64,000 nt of DNA, from positions 4,448,947 to 4,512,946 of the forward strand of contig JAMWFC010000049.1 of assembly GCA_027475525.1 (NCBI GenBank), in the 5' to 3' direction. Below, piece after piece: positions 46,781 through 57,175 of this stretch. How positions within the stretch are numbered: position 1 is the stretch's first letter; the number at the start of each line of letters is the position of its first letter. The translations under genes were made by a program, and so were the position numbers. The DNA comes from Macrolepiota albuminosa (taxonomy: Eukaryota > Basidiomycota > Agaricomycetes > Agaricales > Agaricaceae). Under the pieces are notes generated by a model that made no database searches, was not told where the DNA came from, and saw nothing but the letters and a program-made list of their open reading frames with translations.

Positions 46781-48668
46781 ATGTCGGTCGACAGTCGCTC
46801 GCAGAGGTCGACTTCCCCTCGTGAGGGCAAGGAGAATATCGAAGACTTCAATCGAGTTCTCCAGGTACCATGCTTGGTTATTGTAGATGGTGGGCGCGAT
46901 GCATGGGTAACAGTTGTAGGGACGTAAGTGATGGATAAGCATCTGTGTACTTCACGGCACTAACTTGATTCAGATGGCTTACTCAATTCTGCACCTACGG
47001 GTACGGACCTGATTTCCGCACCTAATGTCGAGTCCGATTGAACTTTTCCAAAGCTATCTCTCCGGATTTGGCGTGTACCAAGACTACTATACGAGAGAGT
47101 TTTTACGAAGTAGATCACCCTCTGACATAAGGCGTGTGCCAACTCTTGTGTGGTTCTCATTCATGGATTCTACTTTTGATAGTTGGATTGGGAGCTTCCA
47201 GCTCTTCATGCAGTACGCACCTGGTGTTCTCGTCGGCAGAGCATTTGACGCGGGATACTTGTACATCTGGTTATTCGCGCGTTCTCTATTTGATAGTGAT
47301 TGACACCTCCAGTCGTCTCATGATTGCCGCTGGTTCGGTAATCCAAGTAACCTCGATGTTCATGTTATCCCTCTCCCATCCTGGCCAATACTACCAGGTA
47401 AAGTTGGTCTGTCTTTGAGTTGGAACGTTGAATTGATCTTCAGCGAAGGTTTTCTTGGCACAGGCTCTTGGCATGGGGCTCGGGCAAGCCTTACTCTTTC
47501 TGCCGTCAATTGCAATCATTAGTCATCACTTCATATCCCGCAGAGCACTGGCGACTGGAGTCGCCGTGTCGGTAAGCTTTTGCACACTTTTAAAGCTAGT
47601 TAATGAAGGTTCCGTAGGGAGCTTCCGTGGGCGGCGTTGTTTGGCCGATTATGCTCAACCAACTCCACGAGAATATATCCTTCGCGAACAGTATTCGCGT
47701 AACTGCGGCGCTAACTGGCGTCCTTCTCCTCGGCGCGAACATTCTTTTCAAACCTCCCCCGAAAACGCAGTCAAACAGCAGTTCTAAGCTTGCATACCAA
47801 GTCATCTTTCGAGACGCTCCGTATTTAAGTTCGATTGCGGCAGCGCTCTGCATCAACGTGGGCCTTTTCTTTCCATGTGAGTGTTCAAACCACTTGGTTC
47901 CTTCGCAGACTCAATAGTGTCCAATAAGATTTCTACCTACAGCTATACGCTATCGACCAGGGGATAAACCAAAGCCTCGCCTTCTACGTCGTGCGTAATG
48001 TACCCTACTCACCATATACGAGGTCAGCTTAATTGGTTCGCAGCTTGCAATAATTAATGCAGGGAGCTTCTTTGGACGGATTTTACCCAACACCTTCGCA
48101 GACAAGTTCGGCCCGTACAACATGCTCATTCTCTGTATCGTTATATCTGCCGGATTGGTTTTTTGCATCTTCGCGATTCACAACTTTGTCGGCTTTGCTA
48201 TATTTGGCGCTCTATATGGGTTTTGGTCGGGTTCTTGTGAGTTACGTAAACGTAAATTCTCCTTTTTGTACTTATGTTGAGTCCAGACGTTTCTCTCATT
48301 CCTTCCCTGCTTGCGCAATTGAGTACAAACGTGGGAGAACAAGGGTACTGCCTCAGATTAACTCTTTCGTTTTACCCTCGGTTGATATCTATATAAAGGA
48401 CGCGGATGGGCATCGCATTCTCTATTGTTGGCCTTGCTTTGCTTTTGGGTACTCCGATCGAAGGAGCTCTTCTTGAACATGACCAAGAAGACTTTGTATG
48501 GCACAAGGCTATAATTTTTTGTGGAGTGAGTGCTCTGACACATGAGTATTGATTTTGATTAACATCAAGGCAAAGGTTCTAGTCTTTGGTGGAGCTGTCA
48601 TTATGGGAATATCCCGTCATTTGTTCATCAGAAATCATTGCGGAGGCCAAGTGCTGTCCCGTGTATAG
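46781..48668 (+). CDS. MFS transporter, monocarboxylate-porter type, 441 aa
   Basis: A proton-coupled carrier of the fungal MCT/MCH kind by sequence, in a plasma or organelle membrane; the substrate cannot be told. I read 12 exons: 46781-46923, 46974-47000, 47054-47131, 47183-47260, 47313-47397, 47449-47571, 47618-47876, 47929-47990, 48044-48236, 48287-48344, 48399-48525 and 48576-48668. They join in frame to 441 codons, the usual size. The family signature DGGRDAW lies near residue 40 before the first helix, followed by GFGVYQDYYTREFL, SWIGSFQLFMQYAPGVLVGR, GMGLGQALLFLPS, SRRALATGVAVS, GVVWPIMLNQL, FYLQLYAIDQGINQSLAFY and RMGIAFSIVGLALLLGTPI. The introns are GT-AG except the third, which starts GCGTGT. 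The gene appears intact. Confidence 0.92.
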
Positions 48669-49274
48669 CATAACCTATCTTGCATCTTTGTCGATTTAAC
48701 TTATCGCTATGCTGACAAAAACAGCCGCTCGGGTTTGTTGACGGGAACGATGTCTGACTACGGAAGGCTCTTCCATCATATGCTCGTCATATATTGCGTA
48801 CGCCTCACATGCGATTTATAATCTTGTATATTGTTATGCTTACTGATACATGTCTTATAACTAAAAGTCTCCACTTATGTCTCACCAGTTCAAACGTATA
48901 TAAGCACTGATGCATCCCGAAGTTCGATGGAAACACTAGTTATGACAATTAACTTCTACTATCGAATAAGATTCTGTGCGATTTGACGGTCCATCAATAA
49001 CACGGTAGATGTATTTAAGACAGAGTATGTCGCGATGGACAGTTTCTCTTAGAAATCCCATGCGGATCCATCACAGGAGGAAAGAATTTCTGGCAAGGGC
49101 GGGTGTTCAGCGACGTTGTTAAGAAGATGCAAATCCGTAGGTACAAGCATATATATAAGCATATATATATATATTTTTTCTACAGTGGAGAAAAAACAGA
49201 AACGACACAGAAGAAAACAGGCGAGAAGCCAACATTGACATGAAAACATTTCAGTCCTGCTAGTGTAGCCAGCA
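48669..49274. other. Spacer between convergent genes, with a TA microsatellite
   Basis: The transporter and the coiled-coil gene run toward each other, so this 0.6 kb must hold both 3' ends. ATATATATATAT with interruptions occurs at about 49151-49176. Nothing else stands out. Confidence 0.5.
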
Positions 49275-52200
49275 TTACTTGCGCTTCCTCTTGGGCTTTG
49301 CGCCGCCGTCCACAGCCTGTAGATGTCATCAAAGTGAAAACAGGTCTTTTGAGCTAATCAATTAACGTTGAGCATTCTACCTTCTTCTGTACAGTCAAAG
49401 ACACCAGTGCGGAAGAAATATCTGTCGTCCGACTTGCGGCACCATTCCTCTGATACACATGGCAGAAATAAGGTGTTAGTTTTACTTATCAACACGAATT
49501 CAATGTAAAAGGACAAAAGGAAAATATATACCAGGCGTTGTGACCGCAAGGGCTGTTGACCCGATTCCTGCGGTTGAGAAGGAGACGGCACACGGTCCCT
49601 CTTCCCCAGTACGCTCTTCGCATAAGCCGATGCCTCGGAGAGTAATACATCTTCTTCAAAGCCTGACCCGTCAAGACTTGAGATTGATAATCCAATAGAT
49701 TTCTTTGGCACAAAAGTATTCGAAGTGTTGACCGAAGCAGGAGTCAGTACCACTTCTTGCGCTCTGGGTTGCTCCTGTAATGCCTTAATAGAAAAACAGG
49801 TTACCTACATCGCATACTGAACGGAAACAAAACCTGACTTTTATCTGAGCCTCGTGCAACCTAGTATTATGTTCAGCCATAACTGCAGAAGAGCGTTCGA
49901 CCACTTACTCGTCTTCCTTCATCTTCCCTTCCTTCTTTGCCACCTCAATTTCATCTGATTTCTCTTTTAGGCTCTGCTTCAATGATACTTCCTGTGCCTT
50001 GGATCCCTTAAGTCGAGCAACGACTTTAGTTGGTCTTCACTGTAACGGGATCAAAAAGACCAGACATACCGAAACCTTGACCTCCGCCTTGTACAGTCTG
50101 AAGTCTTCGGTCATTCTTTTCTGATCACCAAATGAAAGTTTGGTACAGACTTATCCTTCAACACCTCAATTTCATCCTTCTTCTCTTGTACACTGTGCTT
50201 GAAGACCGTCTCTCGCGCTTCAAGCTGTTCTTCCAACGACTGGGCTCATTCCAAATCAGTTTGGACCAAGTCAGAATATGCTAAAACATACTGCAAGCTT
50301 GACTTTCGCCTTGGACAACCTGAACAAAGGCACAGTGAATAATGCACACGACGGACCCCTTCTGCACTTACTCATCCTCTGTCATTTTTCCATCCTTCTT
50401 CATCTCACTTATCTCGTCCACCTTCTCTTTCAGCGCTTCATGCATCTTGGCCTCAAGTTCGATGTACCGTGAAACCGCTCTTTAGGGCTATTCTCTGAGT
50501 CTCTTGTATTTTCTACAAGGGATGGATAAAGGAGACTGAGATTAGACGCTAGATGAGAAAAACGTACTCTCAAGTTGGATAACACTCTTTTTCGAGTTTC
50601 AAATCAGGCTCACGAGCTAAAATGGAAGAAAATTACGTACTCTTCAGTCTGTTTTGTATCCTCTTGCAGTACCGCATACTGCTCTTTGAATTCCTACGGA
50701 CGTACGGCGTTAACGAGGATTAACATCAGGGAATACTAAGGATTAGAATGGACGTACGACCAAACGAGCGTCTGACTGTCGTAATCTTGGAATGACCTCA
50801 AATTCTGCCCAATAAAGAATTTGAAGAGATACTTGTACTCACTCTTCAGTCTTTTCTAGTGCCTCCCGCAAAATTCGCAAGACCTCTGTGCGTGCATCCT
50901 CCAATGCCTCGTGTATAGTACTGAGAGTTTCTCTTGTCTTCAAAAGCGTTTCTTCGGACACCTGGAGTCGTTCCTATACCAAGCACAACGCTTGAGAGGA
51001 GATAAGGAACGCGGTAGCGAACATGCAGACCTGAATGTCTCCATGCTGCTCCTTCGTAAGCCGAAGAGTCATCGTCTGCGCATCAAAACGCTCCTGCAAG
51101 GCCTATCCATCATCAGCATCTTTTATCCAAGACAGGAATCATTGGAACTCACAACCATCCGAAGATCTGTTTGTCTTCGACTAACCACATCAACCAATCA
51201 GCGCTTCAACAAAGAATCAAAATCATACGTCTCGTCCCCATAATTGACGGCCTTCTTCGCAGCATCCAATTCCTTATCACAAGCCGCTGCTTCAGAACGT
51301 CGTTTTTCTTCGGCTTCAGCGAGACTGGCACCACGTCAGAATGACAAAAAGGCAGATGACGGCTGAAGCCATACCTACGGATCAACCCATCGTTGACTCT
51401 TTCCAACTCTGTGCGTTCGAAGCGTACGGCGTCAAGGGCAGCAGTGGTTCTACAGAAAAGTAACAGTTCAGGTTACCGGAGGAGAGGAGGGAGAGGAAGA
51501 GAGTATACGTGGTGTGAGATTGTTGCAGTTCAGACAATGTTTTTGTCAAGTGCTCGAGGCGGAGGTCTTGAGTTAATTTCCTGCACAGGCACGCATATAT
51601 ATGCATTGAAAGATGCTTCGTAAAGTATTGAAGATCGCTTACTCATTCCTACACTCTTTCAGAACGTTCAACTCGTCCTCCATCTCCTCGACCCTAATCA
51701 TCAACATTGCGGTGAGCAACCGCTCTCCTTCGTTCAACTGAGTAGAATTTGCGAATCATGGAAAAGATACAAACTAACGCACAAGACATACCTTCTCTTC
51801 GCAACCTCAACCCTCTCCTCTGCCCCCTTCTCTACCCTTTCCAAAAATGACTTCAGCTGCTCTGTCGACTCGCGCCTTGCATCCTCGAGCTCGCGAACTT
51901 GATTCTGTGCTCCTGCGAGTGTAGAGGAAATGTGGTGCAGTTTGTCTCTGAGAAGATCGATTACGCGGCGGGCTGTAAGGAAATAACAGAGGATTGTAAG
52001 AAAGACAGGGAAAGGAGACTGAAGACGTACAATCCGCTAGTTCCTCTTTCAGTGAGGTTACAAGACCTCGTGCTCCCTTGGCTAGGTAGGCATCATCTTC
52101 TAACAAAGGCTCTATCTCTATCGATTGATGAATGTTCGGCGTTCCATCGAATTCTAGAATTGAGAAAAAAGCCACATACTTTTTAAACTCTCTCTCGCCC

Positions 52201-53197
52201 ACAGCTTCGCACTCTGCGTATCCTCCTGGGACTTCTTCTCATTCTCGTGTGACTCTTTTAATTCGCCGAACGCCGTTTTCAGCGCCGCATAGCTAATCTC
52301 CTTGAGGGATCATCTATCGTCAAAAGAGAGCGGCAAACCTTTCTCTTAGCTCACTCATGCCTCGCCCGAGCGCCTCCACTCTCTCCTTTTCCTCCTCCCT
52401 CTTTCGAATAGCCTTGTCCCGTTCCGCTCGGAGTATAGATACATCCTCTTTACGTTTGGCGAGTTCTTCGAGCACAGACGGAAACTCTTTAGAGGTGGAC
52501 TCGTGCGTCGTAGTTAATGCATTTAACTGGGCAAGAAGGGATTTTGATCTGCGACGCTGTGAGGAAAGAACGGAGGTCATTTAATGTAGATCTTCCACTT
52601 AGCATAGATCGGTGCGTATGTACGTGCTCCAACCACAAAGGCAACGAAGTGATAAGTGAACTGGACTAAAAGTAAACACGCACTTCTTCCGCAAGTTCCG
52701 CATTTGCAAAGCGCACGCCCTCAGCACATTTATCGCGACTACATCAATATCCACGTCCATACTCAGGCATGAACTATCATCTCTACCGTCTCCTTGCTCG
52801 TCACCGGGACTAAAGGCAATCGAACTAGACGACCTCGACCTTGAGCGGGGTCTCGGCCGATACACAGGTGACGAGGGCGCTTGGGGAGGAACAGGTGGGG
52901 GCAACATCTGGCGCGGACGTGGTTCGTTCATTCCGATTCCTAGACCGTTTCCGCCGGTGCTAGATATATGCGCTTGTTCTGGGGGATGGGGAGATGGAGA
53001 AAAAGCTTTATCAGCTAGAGCACCTTTGGATTAGAGGAGGGAAAGCACAAAGACGTACACGACGGAGGTTCTTGTTTGAGAGTGTGGACTGAGTCTTGTA
53101 CCGGAGCTAACTTTGATGTGTTTAATGTGGCGAGAATACTAAAAAAAGGTTTCTGTTGTCGATTCACATTCGGCGTTGTTTGAATCGTATTCTGCAT
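49275..53197 (-). CDS. Large multi-exon coiled-coil protein, function unknown
   Basis: Many short exons on the minus strand join in one frame through GT-AG introns of about 45-125 nt. From the N-terminus: FFSILATLNTSKLAPV (53130), a Pro/Arg/Ser-rich stretch with SRSRSSSS (52850), then heptad-rich segments KRKEDVSILRAERDKAIRKR (52450), LKEELAD, VIDLLRDKLHHISSTLAGA (51950), LKSFLERVEKGAEERVEV, VEEMEDELNVLKE (51680), LEHLTKTLSELQQS (51550), LAEAEEKRRSEAA (51310), TLLKTRETLSTIHEALEDA (50940), KEKVDEISEMKKDGK (50420) and EKKDEIEVLK (50190). A Ser-rich part follows (about 49750-49540), and the end is a basic KPKRKRK just before the stop at 49275-49277. The shape suggests a nuclear structural or chromosome-associated coiled-coil protein, which is inference. 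A few exon joins near 51.8, 50.5 and 50.0 kb are uncertain. Confidence 0.65.
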
Positions 53198-53392
53198 TCA
53201 ACGTAGGCCAGGAAAGATAGGCTGAGCACCTGCATGTCCACTACCGCGCGCCAGCCTAAAAGGGCTCGGTTTGTCGAGACTGGCCCCATTCTCCTGCTGA
53301 TTGAGACTGTGCGTGAGCGAGAATAACTTGGGTGGCACTGTTGCCGGCACCTTCAGGTCCTGTTGACTGAAAGTCATAGTCTGGTGATCCAT
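53198..53392 (-). CDS. Possible first exon or upstream ORF of the coiled-coil gene
   Basis: A 64-codon frame starting MDHQTMTFSQQDLKVPATV lies directly upstream and ends in a TGA one codon before the ATG at 53197. Its composition resembles the N-terminus of the following gene. I could not find a splice that joins both in frame, because the available GT sites give the wrong phase. It may be an upstream ORF, an exon with an unseen splice site, or evidence that the gene's true start is 53197. Confidence 0.4.
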   Translation of the reverse strand: MDHQTMTFSQQDLKVPATVPPKLFSLTHSLNQQENGASLDKPSPFRLARGSGHAGAQPIFPGLR

Positions 53393-54102
53393 CGAGAAGT
53401 AATTTAATCAAGAAAGTTGAATAACCAAGAAACAGCGAACGAATGGTGGTCAGTTGTCCGACACGAAGACGCGCCGTTGGTCAGGCCGGTCACGTGCCCT
53501 CAGCTGATGTAACGTTTTGCCTAAAATGGAAACGTCTCGGAATTGCACTCGACGAATATTCCCCGAGAGATAGTTACACCTGTAACTAAATGTAACTATC
53601 TCTCTGGCCTTCGAGACCATTATTCACACGAGTTAATAACATTAGTCACCTTTTTGTTAATAACATGTAAGAAATGAGTTATTTACAGATGTTTTCGACG
53701 TAAATAATGTAAAGAATTGCCTAGACCGTAAGAAGTCTCATACGTCTACAGCTTGAACCTTGTCATATTATTTGGATTCATGATCTCGGCAAGTGTAGCT
53801 GTATAGGCAGATGTTTCAAGAGATGCTGTAATCTTTTCAAGACTTGTTCTAGGTCCTGTGGGGAGATTGATTCCGGTGCCGGGTAGGGCATTGTCGATGG
53901 GAGAGAGCAATGGAAAAGAGTTGATAGCAAATTTTCTTGAGCGAGGTGCATCGCACAGGGCAACACAATTGACGACATGCTAGACCCTGATTGATTGTGG
54001 TTCTTGATCCATTTAATGTGCCTGAGAGGCTCTCATACACTGAAAAAACATCAGAGATATATTCACAATATTTACATGGGGTATAGGGCCTAGATGGGGA
54101 GG
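53393..54102. other. AT-rich region with a 14-bp inverted repeat
   Basis: Arms GAGAGATAGTTACA (53565-53578) and TGTAACTATCTCTC (53591-53604) are perfect complements. Further on, GTTAATAAC words recur (53630, 53656). The first 150 bp should contain the coiled-coil gene promoter. The remainder may be the inside of a decayed LTR element that ends at the polypurine tract near 54091. Confidence 0.4.
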
Positions 54103-54290
54103 GGATGTTAATAACAGTTAATAGTTATTAACACTGTATATATACACATGTAAATAAAGGACCACTTATTCACCGAGCCCTATCAACAAACCAGTTGGAC
54201 TACCAGTCCCATTAGAACAAACATTGTTACTATACTGTGACTCATTACGCAGAGTAGAATAAGGCTCTGGTACTGCCAGTCAATTCCATA
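54091..54290 (+). repeat. Polypurine tract and LTR-like sequence
   Basis: GATGGGGAGGGGA is followed at about 54104 by TGTTAATAACAG, with the inverted repeat GTTAATAAC...GTTATTAAC, then GTATATATACACATG and AATAAAGG, which fit a TATA box and a poly(A) signal. I take this as a 3' LTR start of an otherwise unrecognised element. The LTR end was not found. Confidence 0.4.
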
Positions 54291-54686
54291 GTGGAAATCC
54301 AAACTGCTACAGCTGATCCTGAGTTATATTCCACCCTTAATACCTGATCCTCTGCAGTTTGTTGCCCACATGATTATTTTCTTATTGATGTATAAACAGT
54401 TTAGTGGAAATCGGCTGCTGAAGTGACCCCTTTTTTTAATTTCTTAAAGTGGTGAGGTAGCTATGGCTAAACACTATGTACTAGAATATTCAGACTACTG
54501 AGCTGTTAGGTATGAGCAACTTGTACTCACCTGTGAGGTGATGATGGTGGTATGGATGCAAGACTGTTGTGTGAAAAAGAAAGTGCAAAAATGTTGCATG
54601 CAAGACAATGCAAGACCATTGCATGTGATAGTCGACTCTTTTTAGGTTAAAACCAAGTAGCAGCTAGAGGGGGTGTAGCACCTGCA

Positions 54687-55022
54687 ATGCATATGGCAAG
54701 CAAACCCACTGGGGCTTCTGGAGCAGCCCAGAGAAGGCCTGCTGGGGACCCTTTAGCATGCTACAACTATGGTAGGGTCAGGCATTTTGCTAAGGAATGC
54801 CCTGCCCTGCCCAAGGCACATATCTGGGCAGCCCATATGGCTGCGGCTCCTAGCAAGGTCAGTGGTGACAACAAGGACAATGAGGTCATTGAAGAGGTGA
54901 AGGAAGAGCTGCAAGTAGAGGCTGAGGGCTCAGAGATGGATGACACTGAAAGTGTCCAGATTGATAGCAACAAATATGTCACAGTAGACATGTACAATGA
55001 TACGTATCTTGTAACCGAGACA
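54687..55022 (+). pseudogene. Gag C-terminus of gypsy family D
   Basis: The frame begins near a basic stretch and has a knuckle CYNYGRVRHFAKEC in which the second Cys is Tyr, so zinc binding should be lost. An acidic tail follows (EEVKEELQVEAEGSE, DDTESVQIDSNKYVTVDMYN). This layout is typical of one agaricomycete gypsy Gag type. The reading stops at 55022 and resumes after about 0.95 kb of foreign sequence at 55960. Confidence 0.7.
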
Positions 55023-55955
55023 TAGCCTGAGAGAATTAAAAATATTAATTCTAAAAGTACCACATATAAAGCTGAAAACGGTAAGCTGATATGTGCAGGT
55101 TGAAAACGGTAGACCCGACGTACCTCAGAAATAGAAAAGAAACACCTCCCTTGCCTACTACAAGCCCAACGACATCAGACACGCAGAGCGAACAGCTTGC
55201 AAGGCAACCGTTGAGCATAAAAGTCTTGATAAGATAAGATCTTGAGTGCGTGACAAGACCTGATCCCATCACATCTGATCAAAGATCCGATCATGATCAA
55301 AGCTTGTCGTCATCTCTCTCCCCTGCAAAATACATTTCTGCCTGACCGCTCCACTCTGCATACGAAAAACACAACGAGACCATATGATGCAAAGCACAGG
55401 CGACCACCCCAAGGACGAAAACCCCAAGAACGAAAAGAGGGAACGGGGGAGTTAGAAAGGAGGGAGAAGGATTTTCCGACGAAATCAGTGGGGAAAAGTT
55501 TAGCCCCGACACCGCATGTCAGTAACCAGCAACCGGCGCCCAGACCCCGGTAGCAGACAACACCAAACAGCTGGAGCGCAGGAACAACCTATACATTTCG
55601 TTACCTTGCAGATACGCAGTGGTCTGTGCACGGGAAGGGAGGTATAAAAGGAGCAGGGTAATGGGGGAGTCGGGCAAGCAGTTGACTTGCCACAGCTTGG
55701 AGTCTCCAGGGAGCAGACGTCTTAGGCCAACAGCAGTAGACTGACTTCGGGTTTTAGTTTTAATACTATTTTGTACCCACCTTTCAAGTGTGACTTTTAT
55801 TAAGTTTACATTTAAAACCAAAACAATTAAAATTATAACACTTTTTACAACGTGTGCGTGCGTGTAACTAAGTCCCCAGAACGTCGTGAATACAAGTTTG
55901 TATTTAACTTAAGATTTGTTCAATTTCATTTGGGCAACTTAAAACAAATAAAAAC
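55023..55955. mobile_element. Insertion of about 0.93 kb, LTR-like, in family D
   Basis: It separates the acidic Gag tail (..DMYNDTYLV) from the continuation (..GKEEHLFALTEC). It holds a TATA box in GGTATAAAAGGAGCAG (55651-55666) and a T/A-rich 3' part. A repeated GAAAACGGTA occurs at 55074 and 55102. I could not fix the ends or a target duplication, so an insertion of an LTR is the likely but unproven reading. Confidence 0.4.
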
Positions 55956-56340
55956 TTACATTTTGCATCAACAACAGCAAATATTATGCTTGTGATGGCA
56001 AGGAGGAACACCTGTTTGCACTGACTGAGTGCCGTGGAAATCAATGCATCCAAATAAGATGTGTAACCCTGCAGAAGGCAACTAATAAGTTGCAGTGGCC
56101 ATGTTATACTCCTGAGGAGAAGGAGTGCTTGGTCACCTATGTTGATGTCAATAGACATCTGGCATGGACATTGTGGGACTCAGGGAGCACCATTACGGGC
56201 ATTATGCCCCAGTTTGCTCACATCAACACAATCCATGTTCATGAGCTGGAGGAGCCTTTGATGCTCCAGTTGGGGACCATAGAAAGTTGTGCCATGGTGC
56301 AGTTTGGCGCTGAAGTAAGGATAAACAGAAGACATTCTGA
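55956..56340 (+). pseudogene. Retropepsin-like protease fragment of gypsy family D
   Basis: The frame reads EEHLFALTECRGN, then PEEKECLVTYVDVNRHLAWTLW followed by DSGST (about 56170-56190), and MPQFAHINTIHVHELEEPL, QLGTIESCAMVQFG. The catalytic D-S-G is intact. The sequence ends near 56340, where family C protease begins in the frame 56349-56768. The two families are therefore joined at a protease-protease boundary. Confidence 0.7.
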
Positions 56341-56348
56341 ATCGCAGA

Positions 56349-57175
56349 TTGGACCCTGACATCTTCTCCACCCCAGTTTCCCATCTTTGCACCATGGCTC
56401 AACAACCCTTGGACACCCTCCTGACCCACCTTTTCTCACACTCCCCTCAATTCCTTCTCCTCCATACTACCCTTGCCTCCTCTCTGGAGCCTGTCAACAC
56501 CCTTGTAGACAGCAGTGCCACTGACAACTTCATCAACAAAGCCTGGGTGACCCTTGTTCCCCAGCCTCCTCAAAGGCTCCCTATCCCCATCCATCTCCAG
56601 CTCTTTGACAGCAACTCTTCTTTGGCTGGTGACATCACTCACTTTATGCAGATGCCCATAACCTTTGCCTCCAGCCATTGTCAGACACTCCAGCTCCTGG
56701 TCACCAAATTCCACACCACTGCCTCCCTCATCCGTGGGCTCCCATGGCTGCATGCCACGAACCCCTAAATCAACTGGAAGACCCTTATGCTTGCTCTCGA
56801 CCACGGCGCAACCCAGGAGGCTATCCTCTTTGAGTCTCCACCCTCCTCAATGAGTCTGGAAGGCCCAACTCTTGGGCCACCCAATTCTTTGTGATTCACA
56901 TATGCCTTGGCACCGCCGCTGAGCACCTCCCTGCCCTCATCGATAGCAGGGCCACCAGAATGGTCATCAGCAACCACCTCACCCTCCCCTACACCCAGCT
57001 TGACAAGCCTCTTGAACTCCAGCTGTTTGACAGGAACAACGCAACATTTGGGCCAATCATGAAGGGTCACTCCACCACCATAACTCTCAACAATGATCTG
57101 GCATTCCTGGCCAACTTCCTAGTCACACAACTCCCCAAAACAACCCCCATTGTCTTAGGACTCCCTTGGCTCTGA
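56349..57175 (+). pseudogene. Family C: two protease-like domains in tandem
   Basis: The first domain (56460-56765) reads NTLVDSSATDNFINKAW, IHLQLFDSNSSLAGDI and ends LIRGLPWLHATNP. After a stop and frame change the second (56891-57175) reads ALIDSRATRMVISNHL, LELQLFDRNNATFGPIM and ends PIVLGLPWL. Both have the A-x-D-S-x-A-T loop, the LQLFD strand and the LGLPWL end of retropepsins of this lineage. The usual D-S-G is D-S-S and D-S-R, so neither should be active. Homologous elements that I know carry one such domain. Confidence 0.7.
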
